Position numbers and translations under genes: made by a program | From: Myxococcales bacterium | GTDB taxonomy: Bacteria > Myxococcota > Polyangia > HGW-17 > SLPX01 | Reading direction: 5' to 3' | Assembly: GCA_007131745.1 (NCBI GenBank) | Contig: SLPX01000121.1 | Location: forward strand, 1 to 14,423 | DNA length: 14,423 bases | In this document: positions 6,453 to 12,997 of the stretch, piece by piece | Layout of the letters: the number at the start of each line of letters is the position of its first letter | Position numbering within the stretch: position 1 is the first letter of the stretch | The notes under the pieces: model-generated | The model's input: the letters and a program-made list of their open reading frames with translations, nothing else | What the model was told of the DNA's origin: nothing | Databases searched by the model: none

Positions 6453-7877
6453 TTATCTGAGATCCCATTTAATATTCATCCTTCGCTTTGACCACAGGCC
6501 CAATGATAACAGGATAAAAATGAGCAGAGCCGTACTGCCGGGGTTTCCTGGATTGCTTTCTAAGTGGCTGCAAGCGCAACCTCCGACGAACGTAGTTGCT
6601 CCCCATCGTCCGTCGCCTGCACCGGCATCAAAACCTCCCACGAGAGCATCCGGGGCGAGAGACGCATCGCCGACCGCAGCGTCGACCGGCAGCGTGCCAC
6701 CGTCGGGAGCTTCGCCCACAACGGTGATATTCCAGAGATGTCTCGATACCAACCGTTCCTCGGGATCCTTTCTCACCCATGTGGTCGAATCCACAACCAC
6801 CACCTCAAGGGAATACTCACCGTTTTGAAGTCCAAGTCCATTTGGATCAAAAGCCAACTCCGGGCCGTCATGCAGTGGCTGGCCATCCAGCCGCCAGCCG
6901 ACCTCGAGCGAATCACCGGTCATGGTGGATACAGGCTCGGCCTCGAAAAGAACGGGCAAAAGATCCCCGCTGCCGCGATCAACGACCAGGTTTGCAGACG
7001 ATGGAGCGACCCAGTCCATAGGCTCCACGAAACCGTAGAAACCCTGCACCATGGCTTCCCTGCACACATCGCAATAACGGTGGTTAAGAGTTCTCATTAT
7101 GCAATTGGGAGCAGGACGGTAAATCCCCGTGCTCAGGTATCTGGCGCCTTCGTACGCTCCCACGGGATTGTAATTGTCGATCGCATTCGACATGAGAGTC
7201 GGAAGAGGCGTGCCGGGGTCGATCCAGAGGTTCCACTTGATTTCATCAAATGTGTAGTTGAAATCAACATTCGGCTCATGATCCCCCTCAGGGTAGCCGG
7301 GGTACGGGTCGGTATATTCGTCGGCAAGGCCTCCCAAAGAGTGCCCCAGTTCGTGTAAAAGAATTCTCCCCGAGTCCTGGTGCACGCTGACCATCGCCAC
7401 AGTTCCCCCCGACCCTCCGTAGGCCGGGTCGTTGATGATGAGCACTATCTGGTCCACCTGCGGCACAAGCTCCGTCACCACGGTAATAATCTTTGAAACA
7501 TTCGCCCAGGTGAGCCGCTGGATGCCGTAGTAGTCGAATGTAGAGTCAAAGTAAGTGTCTCTGTATATATCTTGCGAAGGGTGGTCCGCTCCGCTCTCGT
7601 TGGACTGTGTGATAACCTGGTAAATGTTGAAAAAGCCCATGTATCCCGACCAGGGAGTTTCACTGAAGATCACTCCCATGAGATTCTCAACGTGCGAGCG
7701 AAAGAGATTCGCCTGGGCCGAGGTGTAACCATCACCCGTAAATACAAGATCGACACGGTTATCCGGAGAACCGGTTATCAAAACCTCTTCCAATATGTCA
7801 TTGCCGCGCGCTGTATTGCCCAAAAGCATCAGGAACGAGACAAGGACGGGAGCAAGAGAAAATCTCGTATTCCTCAT
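6453..7877 (-). CDS. Secreted M64-family metallopeptidase with MYXO-CTERM-like anchor
   Basis: This gene encodes 474 residues. The start at 7877 is fixed by an ATGA overlap with the stop of the upstream gene; the frame is open 27 codons further, but that would lie inside that gene. Residues 1-25 form a signal peptide ending T-A-R-G. The catalytic domain begins at once (L-I-T-G-S-P-D-N, then V-F-T-G-D-G-Y-T at 45-52). The zinc motif H175-E-L-G-H179 continues S-L-G-G-L-A-D-E, as in M64 (IgA peptidase M64-like) enzymes. A beta domain (about 300-400) follows. An Asp/Ala/Gly-rich stalk leads to G-G-C-A-C-S (432-437), a hydrophobic helix (449-462) and K-R-R (465-467), resembling the MYXO-CTERM sorting tail but with eight extra residues. 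The enzyme is probably surface-anchored or released by tail processing. The usual M64 N-terminal domain is absent here and seems to be supplied by the preceding gene. Confidence 0.88.
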   Translation of the reverse strand: MRNTRFSLAPVLVSFLMLLGNTARGNDILEEVLITGSPDNRVDLVFTGDGYTSAQANLFRSHVENLMGVIFSETPWSGYMGFFNIYQVITQSNESGADHPSQDIYRDTYFDSTFDYYGIQRLTWANVSKIITVVTELVPQVDQIVLIINDPAYGGSGGTVAMVSVHQDSGRILLHELGHSLGGLADEYTDPYPGYPEGDHEPNVDFNYTFDEIKWNLWIDPGTPLPTLMSNAIDNYNPVGAYEGARYLSTGIYRPAPNCIMRTLNHRYCDVCREAMVQGFYGFVEPMDWVAPSSANLVVDRGSGDLLPVLFEAEPVSTMTGDSLEVGWRLDGQPLHDGPELAFDPNGLGLQNGEYSLEVVVVDSTTWVRKDPEERLVSRHLWNITVVGEAPDGGTLPVDAAVGDASLAPDALVGGFDAGAGDGRWGATTFVGGCACSHLESNPGNPGSTALLIFILLSLGLWSKRRMNIKWDLR

Positions 7878-8413
7878 AGATCCACCCGTCCCAGGTATTT
7901 GTCGCGATCCCACAGTTCCACCCGGCATGCAGACCGGGGCGCATCCACCCGCATCCACAGGACGACTTCGTCCAAGGGCGCGTTACCCGGCCCGGCAGGC
8001 CCCTCCACTTCATCAAAAAGAGCATGCACACGAGATGGAGGCATCCTGAAAGCGCCTTTGGCAAGGATTCGTCCCCTGCAATCAGTCACGTTGTAGCGTC
8101 CGTTCCACGCGGGGGGCCGCCTTGTTTCTCGTCGGTGTGGAAGGTTTTGTCGAGATACCGGGTCAAGCTCCTTGGAACTCAAAACCTCCAACTCATCCCC
8201 GGCCATCCTCAGCACAAGCAGACGCCTGGGCGGAGAGACCGGGTCATCCCCTGACTTCTGTGTTGATGTTTCACCCTCATGGGCCGCTTCCGTTAACGCG
8301 ATCCTCTGTTTTGCTTCCCGCGCGGACGCTTCATCTTCCGGATTGCATCCATGCAAACCTGGCAAACAATACGCTATCAGAGCAAAAACGCAGAATCTCA
8401 AGTTCAAGTGCAT
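7874..8413 (-). CDS. Small lipoprotein resembling the M64 peptidase N-terminal domain
   Basis: This gene encodes 179 residues. It starts at the ATG at 8413 with GGAA close upstream. Residues 1-22 are a signal peptide ending L-H-G-C23, a lipobox. A polar, charged linker (24-62) precedes a beta-rich part (64-179) with R-L-L-V-L-R-M, R-Y-N-V-T-D-C-R-G-R-I-L-A-K-G-A-F and a final stretch (147-179) of two strands closing in G-R-V-D-L. That order of strands recalls the M64 N-terminal beta-sandwich. Cys112 and Cys163 could pair. The stop overlaps the start of the M64 peptidase gene by four bases, which argues for coupled translation and a functional pair. The domain match is by eye and from memory of the family, so the name is tentative. 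An unrelated partner or inhibitor-like lipoprotein is the alternative. Confidence 0.75.
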   Translation of the reverse strand: MHLNLRFCVFALIAYCLPGLHGCNPEDEASAREAKQRIALTEAAHEGETSTQKSGDDPVSPPRRLLVLRMAGDELEVLSSKELDPVSRQNLPHRRETRRPPAWNGRYNVTDCRGRILAKGAFRMPPSRVHALFDEVEGPAGPGNAPLDEVVLWMRVDAPRSACRVELWDRDKYLGRVDL

Positions 8414-8449
8414 CTTTCCACTTTACCGGTTTTCCGGCCGGATTACACG

Positions 8450-8480
8450 AAAAAAAACAAGGCGCGCAAACAGCGAACCC
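8450..8480 (-). terminator. Weak candidate terminator after the YchF-like gene
   Basis: On the minus strand, a G/C-rich imperfect hairpin (GGTTCGC, TGTTT loop, GCGCGCC; one mismatch zone) is followed by TTGTTTTTTTT. It lies between the GTPase stop and the small lipoprotein start. If real, it would separate the M64 pair from the upstream genes. The stem is short. Confidence 0.3.
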
Positions 8481-8496
8481 AGGGATAGAGGGGAAT

Positions 8497-9570
8497 TCAG
8501 ACGTTGAACCTGAACGAAATGATGTCTCCATCCCGGACAATATAGTCTTTGCCTTCCAGGCGATATCTTCCCGCGGCTTTGGCTTTTTTTTCGCTTCCGC
8601 CGTTAGCCATGAAATCCTCGAAAGACAAAACCTCCGCGCGAATGAATCCACGTTGAATATCCGAATGAATCACCGACGCAGCCTGATGTGCGGAAGTCCC
8701 TGCAGTAACAGGCCAGGCGCGGCACTCATCTTCGCCGGTAGTGAGAAAACTGATAAGGCCGAGGGTCTTGAACGCGTGCCTTATGAAGCGCTCTCTTCCG
8801 GATTGCTCAACACCCAGGTCTTTTAGAAAATCGTCTGCCTCTTCGGGCGAAAGGTTTGCAATCTCAGCTTCCAGTGAACCGCAAAGCGACATAGCAGCCG
8901 AACCCCGAACAAAAACTGCTTCTGCGAGATCCTCGGGAATGTCCATGGGTGCATCTTCGGATGTGTTTACAAGAACCAGGAGTTTTTTGAGGGTAAGAAG
9001 GCCATATCCTTTGATCGACTCCATCTCATTGCGGGTGAGTTCCAAGATTCTTAGGGGATAACCCTCTTCCAGATGCTTTATGCACTTTTCCAGGGTCTTT
9101 CTTTCGACTCCCGCGCTCCTCTCTCTCACAAGGCGATCCAGCCGTCTTTCCACTATGCCCAGGTCGGCCAAAAGAAATTCATCTTCCAGAGATGTGAAAT
9201 CCCTCACCGGATCGGGAGGAGCGTCAAGGAGGGGAGAAAGAAAATTCCTGAGCACTATGGCCGCCACATCAGCGTTTCTGATACACGTTGCACCATGCGC
9301 GTCTAAAACCGCGGATGATACCCGATCCTCAGGGGTTGAGATGTCTTCAAAAACTATCTCCGCGTAAGTGGTCTTTCTGGGTTTATAGATTTCACGAAGC
9401 TTGTCCACCCGCTCATCGGGCACTTTCACCACTGCCAGGCTGGAACGGACCTTGGCTTTCAACCGCGATATCGACCCGCCGCGTTCCTCCTCGTGTCCGA
9501 AATCGCGGGTAAGACAATTAAATACCGTGGTCTTTCCTGAAAACGGCAGACCGAAAATCGCTATCTTCAT
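8497..9570 (-). CDS. Divergent YchF/OLA1-like P-loop GTPase/ATPase with TGS domain
   Basis: This gene encodes 357 residues, close to the usual 360-365 of YchF. The P-loop is G7-L-P-F-S-G-K-T-T15, where YchF normally has an Asn-Val-Gly-Lys-Ser version. V-V-K-V-P-D-x-R-V-D-K-L and Y-K-P-R-K-T-T (48-68) are family signatures. The switch region that should read D-x-A-G-L followed by a Gly-rich loop instead reads F-E-D-I-S-T-P-E-D (74-82), so the G3 glycine is missing. The nucleotide-base motif is N202-T-S-E205, consistent with the N-x-x-E type of YchF. A helical region (about 125-180) and a well-kept C-terminal TGS/DUF933 domain (274-357, ending D-G-D-I-I-S-F-R-F-N-V) follow. YchF proteins bind ribosomes and hydrolyse ATP. 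This copy may be a paralogue with altered hydrolysis; whether a canonical copy exists elsewhere cannot be seen here. No strong ribosome binding site is visible. Confidence 0.85.
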   Translation of the reverse strand: MKIAIFGLPFSGKTTVFNCLTRDFGHEEERGGSISRLKAKVRSSLAVVKVPDERVDKLREIYKPRKTTYAEIVFEDISTPEDRVSSAVLDAHGATCIRNADVAAIVLRNFLSPLLDAPPDPVRDFTSLEDEFLLADLGIVERRLDRLVRERSAGVERKTLEKCIKHLEEGYPLRILELTRNEMESIKGYGLLTLKKLLVLVNTSEDAPMDIPEDLAEAVFVRGSAAMSLCGSLEAEIANLSPEEADDFLKDLGVEQSGRERFIRHAFKTLGLISFLTTGEDECRAWPVTAGTSAHQAASVIHSDIQRGFIRAEVLSFEDFMANGGSEKKAKAAGRYRLEGKDYIVRDGDIISFRFNV

Positions 9571-9843
9571 CCGGTTCTTCTTTCAGCGCTTCTTTCGTCG
9601 CTCAGAGCTTTGTTCAGCTTCTCAAAAGTCACCCCTTCTACTCCAGTCAGCAGCCCTTGACAATGGCCCTTTTCCACAAAAACAAACAAAAAACACCAGG
9701 GATGATGATGGGCCGGGAACGTGGGGGGGAAGGAAAACAACCCACCTCTCTTCAACGAAGAATGTTTTCCAGTGTTCGGTTATGATCAGTCAATGAACCT
9801 GCTCTTTTTGTAGTAGCCTGAATAGAGCGCTCCCGCCGGATGT

Positions 9844-10575
9844 TTAACGGTCCGGTCCCGTGCCTATGAAGATACGCGTCACCGCCCCTCCGGCTCGGGC
9901 TTTTTCGCAATTATGGAAGAATATCAACAACCTTTCCGACGGATCCAAAGATGCATAACACTCGTCATCACCAAAGGTGGGAGGAATCGGTTCCATTTTC
10001 ACATCGGGATGAGCATTCATCACCTCGGCGTAAGTGCTTCCTACACCTATGGAGTTAGAGGTCAGCACTCCTGGACCATCCACTACTATCCATGACACCG
10101 GGGCGCCGTCCCGGGCTGCTGCAACGGCTTCAATAGCGAAACGGTTAACCAAATTCTTGCTGGGCATGACTTCTTCATCCGGTTGCCTCTGCTCATTAAA
10201 CCATCGGGAGAAAGGTCCGGTCGCAAAAAGAGCGCGCACGGGCATGCCCGGAAGAGCAAACCCTTCGTAAGTTTGTGCGTCCGAGTGGAAGCCGTATACA
10301 TATCGGCCGATCGGATTCGACACATCGGACAGAAGCCGTGCGGGAAACGGCCGCCCTATGAGCACGTCTCCCACGCCCTCATCGGTGATGATCGGCTGAG
10401 GATCCTTCTTCTTTTCATCCAATTCATCCGCGGACCACTCGGCATCGGCTGCATCCTGAGAATCGATCGCTCCCTCCCCCGCTCTCCCGGCAGGCGCATC
10501 CACCCTGGGCTTCGGGCATGCTCCAAGAAAAAGAATTGCAGAAGACACCACAAAAAGTTTTTGAACAATAGTCAT
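9844..10575 (-). CDS. Predicted lipoprotein, two-lobed, unknown function
   Basis: This gene encodes 243 residues. A strong AGGAG lies 9 bases before the ATG at 10575. The signal peptide ends L-G-A-C20, a textbook lipobox. An acidic, Ala/Glu-rich linker (21-60) follows. Two similar glycine motifs appear: G67-V-G-D-V-L-I-G-R-P-F-P at the start of the folded part, and I177-G-V-G-S-T-Y-A-E-V-M-N-A-H-P near its end. They look like the two halves of a duplicated beta-alpha unit. Cys206 and Cys223 flank a strand and may form a disulfide. I do not recognise the family. It lies 91 bases after the beta-lactamase-like gene and 273 bases before the GTPase gene, all on one strand. Confidence 0.82.
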   Translation of the reverse strand: MTIVQKLFVVSSAILFLGACPKPRVDAPAGRAGEGAIDSQDAADAEWSADELDEKKKDPQPIITDEGVGDVLIGRPFPARLLSDVSNPIGRYVYGFHSDAQTYEGFALPGMPVRALFATGPFSRWFNEQRQPDEEVMPSKNLVNRFAIEAVAAARDGAPVSWIVVDGPGVLTSNSIGVGSTYAEVMNAHPDVKMEPIPPTFGDDECYASLDPSERLLIFFHNCEKARAGGAVTRIFIGTGPDR

Positions 10576-10641
10576 TCTTTGTTTCTCCTACTCGACTTCC
10601 CGGCTTCCGTCTTGAACTGCAACCGATCAATAGTAGACTGA

Positions 10642-10670
10642 ACTATCGTTTCGCAAAGCGAATATTTCAA
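10642..10670 (-). promoter_or_regulatory. Possible promoter for the two-lobed lipoprotein gene
   Basis: On the minus strand TTGAAA (10670-10665) and GATAGT (10647-10642) are 17 bases apart. The -35 overlaps the stop codon of the upstream beta-lactamase-like gene. A small inverted repeat (TTCGC-TTT-GCGAA) lies in the spacer and could be an operator. Pattern evidence only. Confidence 0.3.
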
Positions 10671-12493
10671 GATCGTACCCGTTTAAACCGAAGTCCGATA
10701 AAATGAAGTTTATCACCGGTGAAACGAATCACTTCTCCGGACCCGGCTATCCGCGCAAGGTCATCGGTAAGCGGCTCCAAGACCAGATAACCCTTTCCCA
10801 TCCAGGTTTCAGTCTCCAGCATGATCCTGCCCTTTTTCTTCACGAGAGTGAGCTTTGTCGACGGCAAATAAAGTTTCAAGATGTCTGCATAACCCCCGTC
10901 TTGAGTGTCCAGTTCCCAGGAGCCGATGCGTTGCAGAAAGGACTTCGGCACCCGTGTCTTTTCCGTGAAATGGAGGGGAATCGAAAAAATCGAATTTTCA
11001 TAGGATGCTTCCATGGCCATGAAGCGCGAACCCTCTTGGTTGCGGTAAAACCTGAAACGCACTTTATCGTATTCGGTGAAACGAGAGACATCCAATCCGG
11101 TCACGAGCAGAGACACTTCGGCCCTGTAAAGCCCACGCCCCAGGTGTTGGAGCCTCGCCGCCGGGCCCCTGAACCTTATCCTGGGCCGGCCCCTTCTGTA
11201 AAACACCTCGACCATAACGCCGAATCCCGCGTAAATTCCGGCAGCGGGTTCGTCGGGTTCGTTTTCATGGATGGGATCATACCCTCCTTTCCAACTTCTC
11301 GGAAACGGGCCTCCGGTTGCCTCGAGGTAAACTCCGAGAACTCTGGACACCAATTCAATGTCCGCTTTCCAACCGAAAGAAGAGTTCGAAAGAACTGCAA
11401 TCCCCAGACCACGTTCGGGCACATACGCGATCTCCGATGAAAACCCGTTTACGTTTCCGCTGCTGGAAAGCACCGTCCCCACTCCCGGAAAACGGTAACG
11501 ATCCAGGTGCCATCCCGCCGAATAGAGGTTTCTCGTGTCGAAAAAAGTATCCACAGAACGATCCGCGTTCGTTTCAATCCATCGGATGACTCGGTGGGGA
11601 TCCAGGTTTGAACCGGTTTTTCCGCCACAGGAAACACAGGAAAGAAAGCGAAGAAAATTTCCCAAGTCGCTTATGGTGGTCACCATTCCGCCCGCTGCCT
11701 TGTCGCCGACATCCATCAAGGTCATGGGTTTATTTGAACGTCCGCCGTCGTGTCCGGTAACGTTCAAAATACCTGACTGCAAATCAAAGGTACTATGATT
11801 CATTCCGAGGGAAGCCAGCACCTCTCTTTTCACAAACGAATCAAAAGACTCGCCCGTGACCCTCTCCACGATGATACCAAGCAGTGTATAGCCCACGTTT
11901 GAGTACTTGACCGCGCTTCCGGGTTTGAAACAGAGATATTCATCCCGGAGAAAACGCAGCAACTCACGATTTCCCACGGGTTTTCCCCCGGTGAACCTCG
12001 GATAATAATCGATGAATAACCCCGATGTGTGGTTCAGGAGTTTTTCTACTGTTATTTCTCCCGGTTCATTCAAGCCGCTTCTGATGGAAAATTCCGGAAG
12101 GTATTTCCTTATATCAACCCCCGGATCAATGACCCCATCTCGGATCAAACGCTTGACCGCGAGCGCGGTAAAAACTTTTGTCAACGACCCGGCCATGAAA
12201 CCGGATTGCTTGTCTACTCGCTTTTCATCCACCAAAGCGTTTCTGCCGCGGGTATTCGAGGCAATCACCCTGCCCTCGTGCACCACCACGACGGCCATAC
12301 CCGGTATGCGGTGTTTTTTCATCACGTACGATGCCATCCCCTCCAGATAAGCATCAGCGCTTTTTAGATCACCCATTGAAATCCGGGGCCGCAGTGGTCT
12401 TGCCGCGCATCCGGCCAATGCTAAGAGAACTCCTAAAACAAACGGACCAAGCTTGAGACTCTCGTTCGCTAAGTGTTTCCGGTGAAATGCCAT
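10667..12493 (-). CDS. Serine beta-lactamase-like (class C/PBP4*-type) hydrolase lipoprotein
   Basis: This gene encodes 608 residues. I chose the ATG at 12493 because it places a compact signal peptide before L-A-G-C29; a GTG at 12532 is the alternative. The beta-lactamase fold covers about residues 45-395. The nucleophile motif is S103-L-T-K106 and the second motif is Y197-S-N199. The third motif, usually H-S/T-G-N, reads S-S-S-G346-N, so the His is replaced by Ser. Typical family phrases also occur (L-L-N-H-T-S-G-L, Y-T-L-L-G-I-I-V-E-R-V-T-G, G-G-M-V-T-T-I-S-D-L-G). About 200 residues of beta-rich extension follow (about 410-608), as in PBP4*/esterase relatives of unknown substrate. It is probably anchored in the outer or inner membrane facing the periplasm and may act on peptidoglycan peptides, D-amino acid peptides or esters. 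A resistance role is not indicated. Confidence 0.9.
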   Translation of the reverse strand: MAFHRKHLANESLKLGPFVLGVLLALAGCAARPLRPRISMGDLKSADAYLEGMASYVMKKHRIPGMAVVVVHEGRVIASNTRGRNALVDEKRVDKQSGFMAGSLTKVFTALAVKRLIRDGVIDPGVDIRKYLPEFSIRSGLNEPGEITVEKLLNHTSGLFIDYYPRFTGGKPVGNRELLRFLRDEYLCFKPGSAVKYSNVGYTLLGIIVERVTGESFDSFVKREVLASLGMNHSTFDLQSGILNVTGHDGGRSNKPMTLMDVGDKAAGGMVTTISDLGNFLRFLSCVSCGGKTGSNLDPHRVIRWIETNADRSVDTFFDTRNLYSAGWHLDRYRFPGVGTVLSSSGNVNGFSSEIAYVPERGLGIAVLSNSSFGWKADIELVSRVLGVYLEATGGPFPRSWKGGYDPIHENEPDEPAAGIYAGFGVMVEVFYRRGRPRIRFRGPAARLQHLGRGLYRAEVSLLVTGLDVSRFTEYDKVRFRFYRNQEGSRFMAMEASYENSIFSIPLHFTEKTRVPKSFLQRIGSWELDTQDGGYADILKLYLPSTKLTLVKKKGRIMLETETWMGKGYLVLEPLTDDLARIAGSGEVIRFTGDKLHFIGLRFKRVRS

Positions 12494-12660
12494 CGGCCTA
12501 GTATTGCGAAACAACCGCGGATCTTCAAGCACTAGAAAAATACAATAAACTTACAATCTATACATCAACTACAATTATTCACTCTTCTTTTGCCTACCTC
12601 TTTTTGTTTACTCCTATTTTTGCCATTACCACCATGTTTTTAATTATAGCTATCAAAATC

Positions 12661-12690
12661 CAGCTGTATGTAATTTGCGAAATGCAGCTG
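12661..12690. promoter_or_regulatory. Nested inverted repeat, possible operator
   Basis: Two CAGCTG palindromes (12661-12666 and 12685-12690) bracket ATTT-GCG-AAAT (12673-12683). The symmetry is not perfect because the outer copies are offset. It could bind a dimeric regulator or fold as a hairpin, but chance in A/T-rich DNA is not excluded. Confidence 0.25.
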
Positions 12691-12984
12691 ACATTTTTTA
12701 CATTTAGTAATCGCAGTCTTTTCTATCTATACCATCTTTTTATTATTCTTCGCGGAGTTACAACGGAAAGCAATTCCTTTTTCCTGCTTTGTTTAAAAGT
12801 TGCAATAATCACAAAGGTTGTACAAGTTATTTTCTTTTTTTTCTTTTTTTTTTATTGACTTCCTTTTTTGTTCACACAATGTTGTTCTCGTTTCGTTGGG
12901 GTAAAAATACAAATTAAAGGGAACCAAGTATTTGAAGCAAATAACAAGGACCACTTGAACAAAAGGTCCGATTCACAACCAAAA

Positions 12985-12990
12985 AAGGAG
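12985..12990 (+). promoter_or_regulatory. Strong ribosome binding site of the subtilase gene
   Basis: AAGGAG lies 7 bases before the ATG at 12998. It is the best Shine-Dalgarno match in the window and suggests efficient translation of the secreted protease. Confidence 0.8.
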
Positions 12991-12997
12991 ATGGAAA

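Larger units (their letters stand above)
12494..12997. other. A/T-rich divergent intergenic region
   Basis: This roughly 500-base gap separates the divergently oriented hydrolase and subtilase genes. By hand count positions 12541-12960 contain about 31 % G+C, against about half in the flanking genes. It includes long pyrimidine runs (12831-12853 is almost pure T with two C). A TTGACT hexamer follows at 12855-12860, but no good -10 is spaced from it. A nested inverted repeat lies at 12661-12690. Short open frames across it have low-complexity, Phe/Ile-rich translations and no ribosome binding site, so I see no gene here. It probably holds the promoters and leaders of both flanking genes. Confidence 0.6.

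Noticed and set aside
6564..7358. Plus-strand open frame of 264 codons opposite the M64 peptidase
   Set aside because: The minus strand encodes the zinc motif and stalk. The plus frame has no signal, no ribosome binding site and no domain.
9567..9755. Small minus-strand frame (62 codons) overlapping the GTPase start by ATGA
   Set aside because: The overlap is attractive, but the start is TTG without a ribosome binding site and the translation begins with low-complexity Phe/Pro/His residues. Without homologues I treat the gap 9571-9843 as non-coding.
12604..12858. Plus-strand 84-codon frame in the A/T-rich gap, rich in Phe and Ile, looking like a membrane protein
   Set aside because: A/T-rich DNA yields hydrophobic translations by default; it ends in a Phe run from the T tract and has no ribosome binding site.
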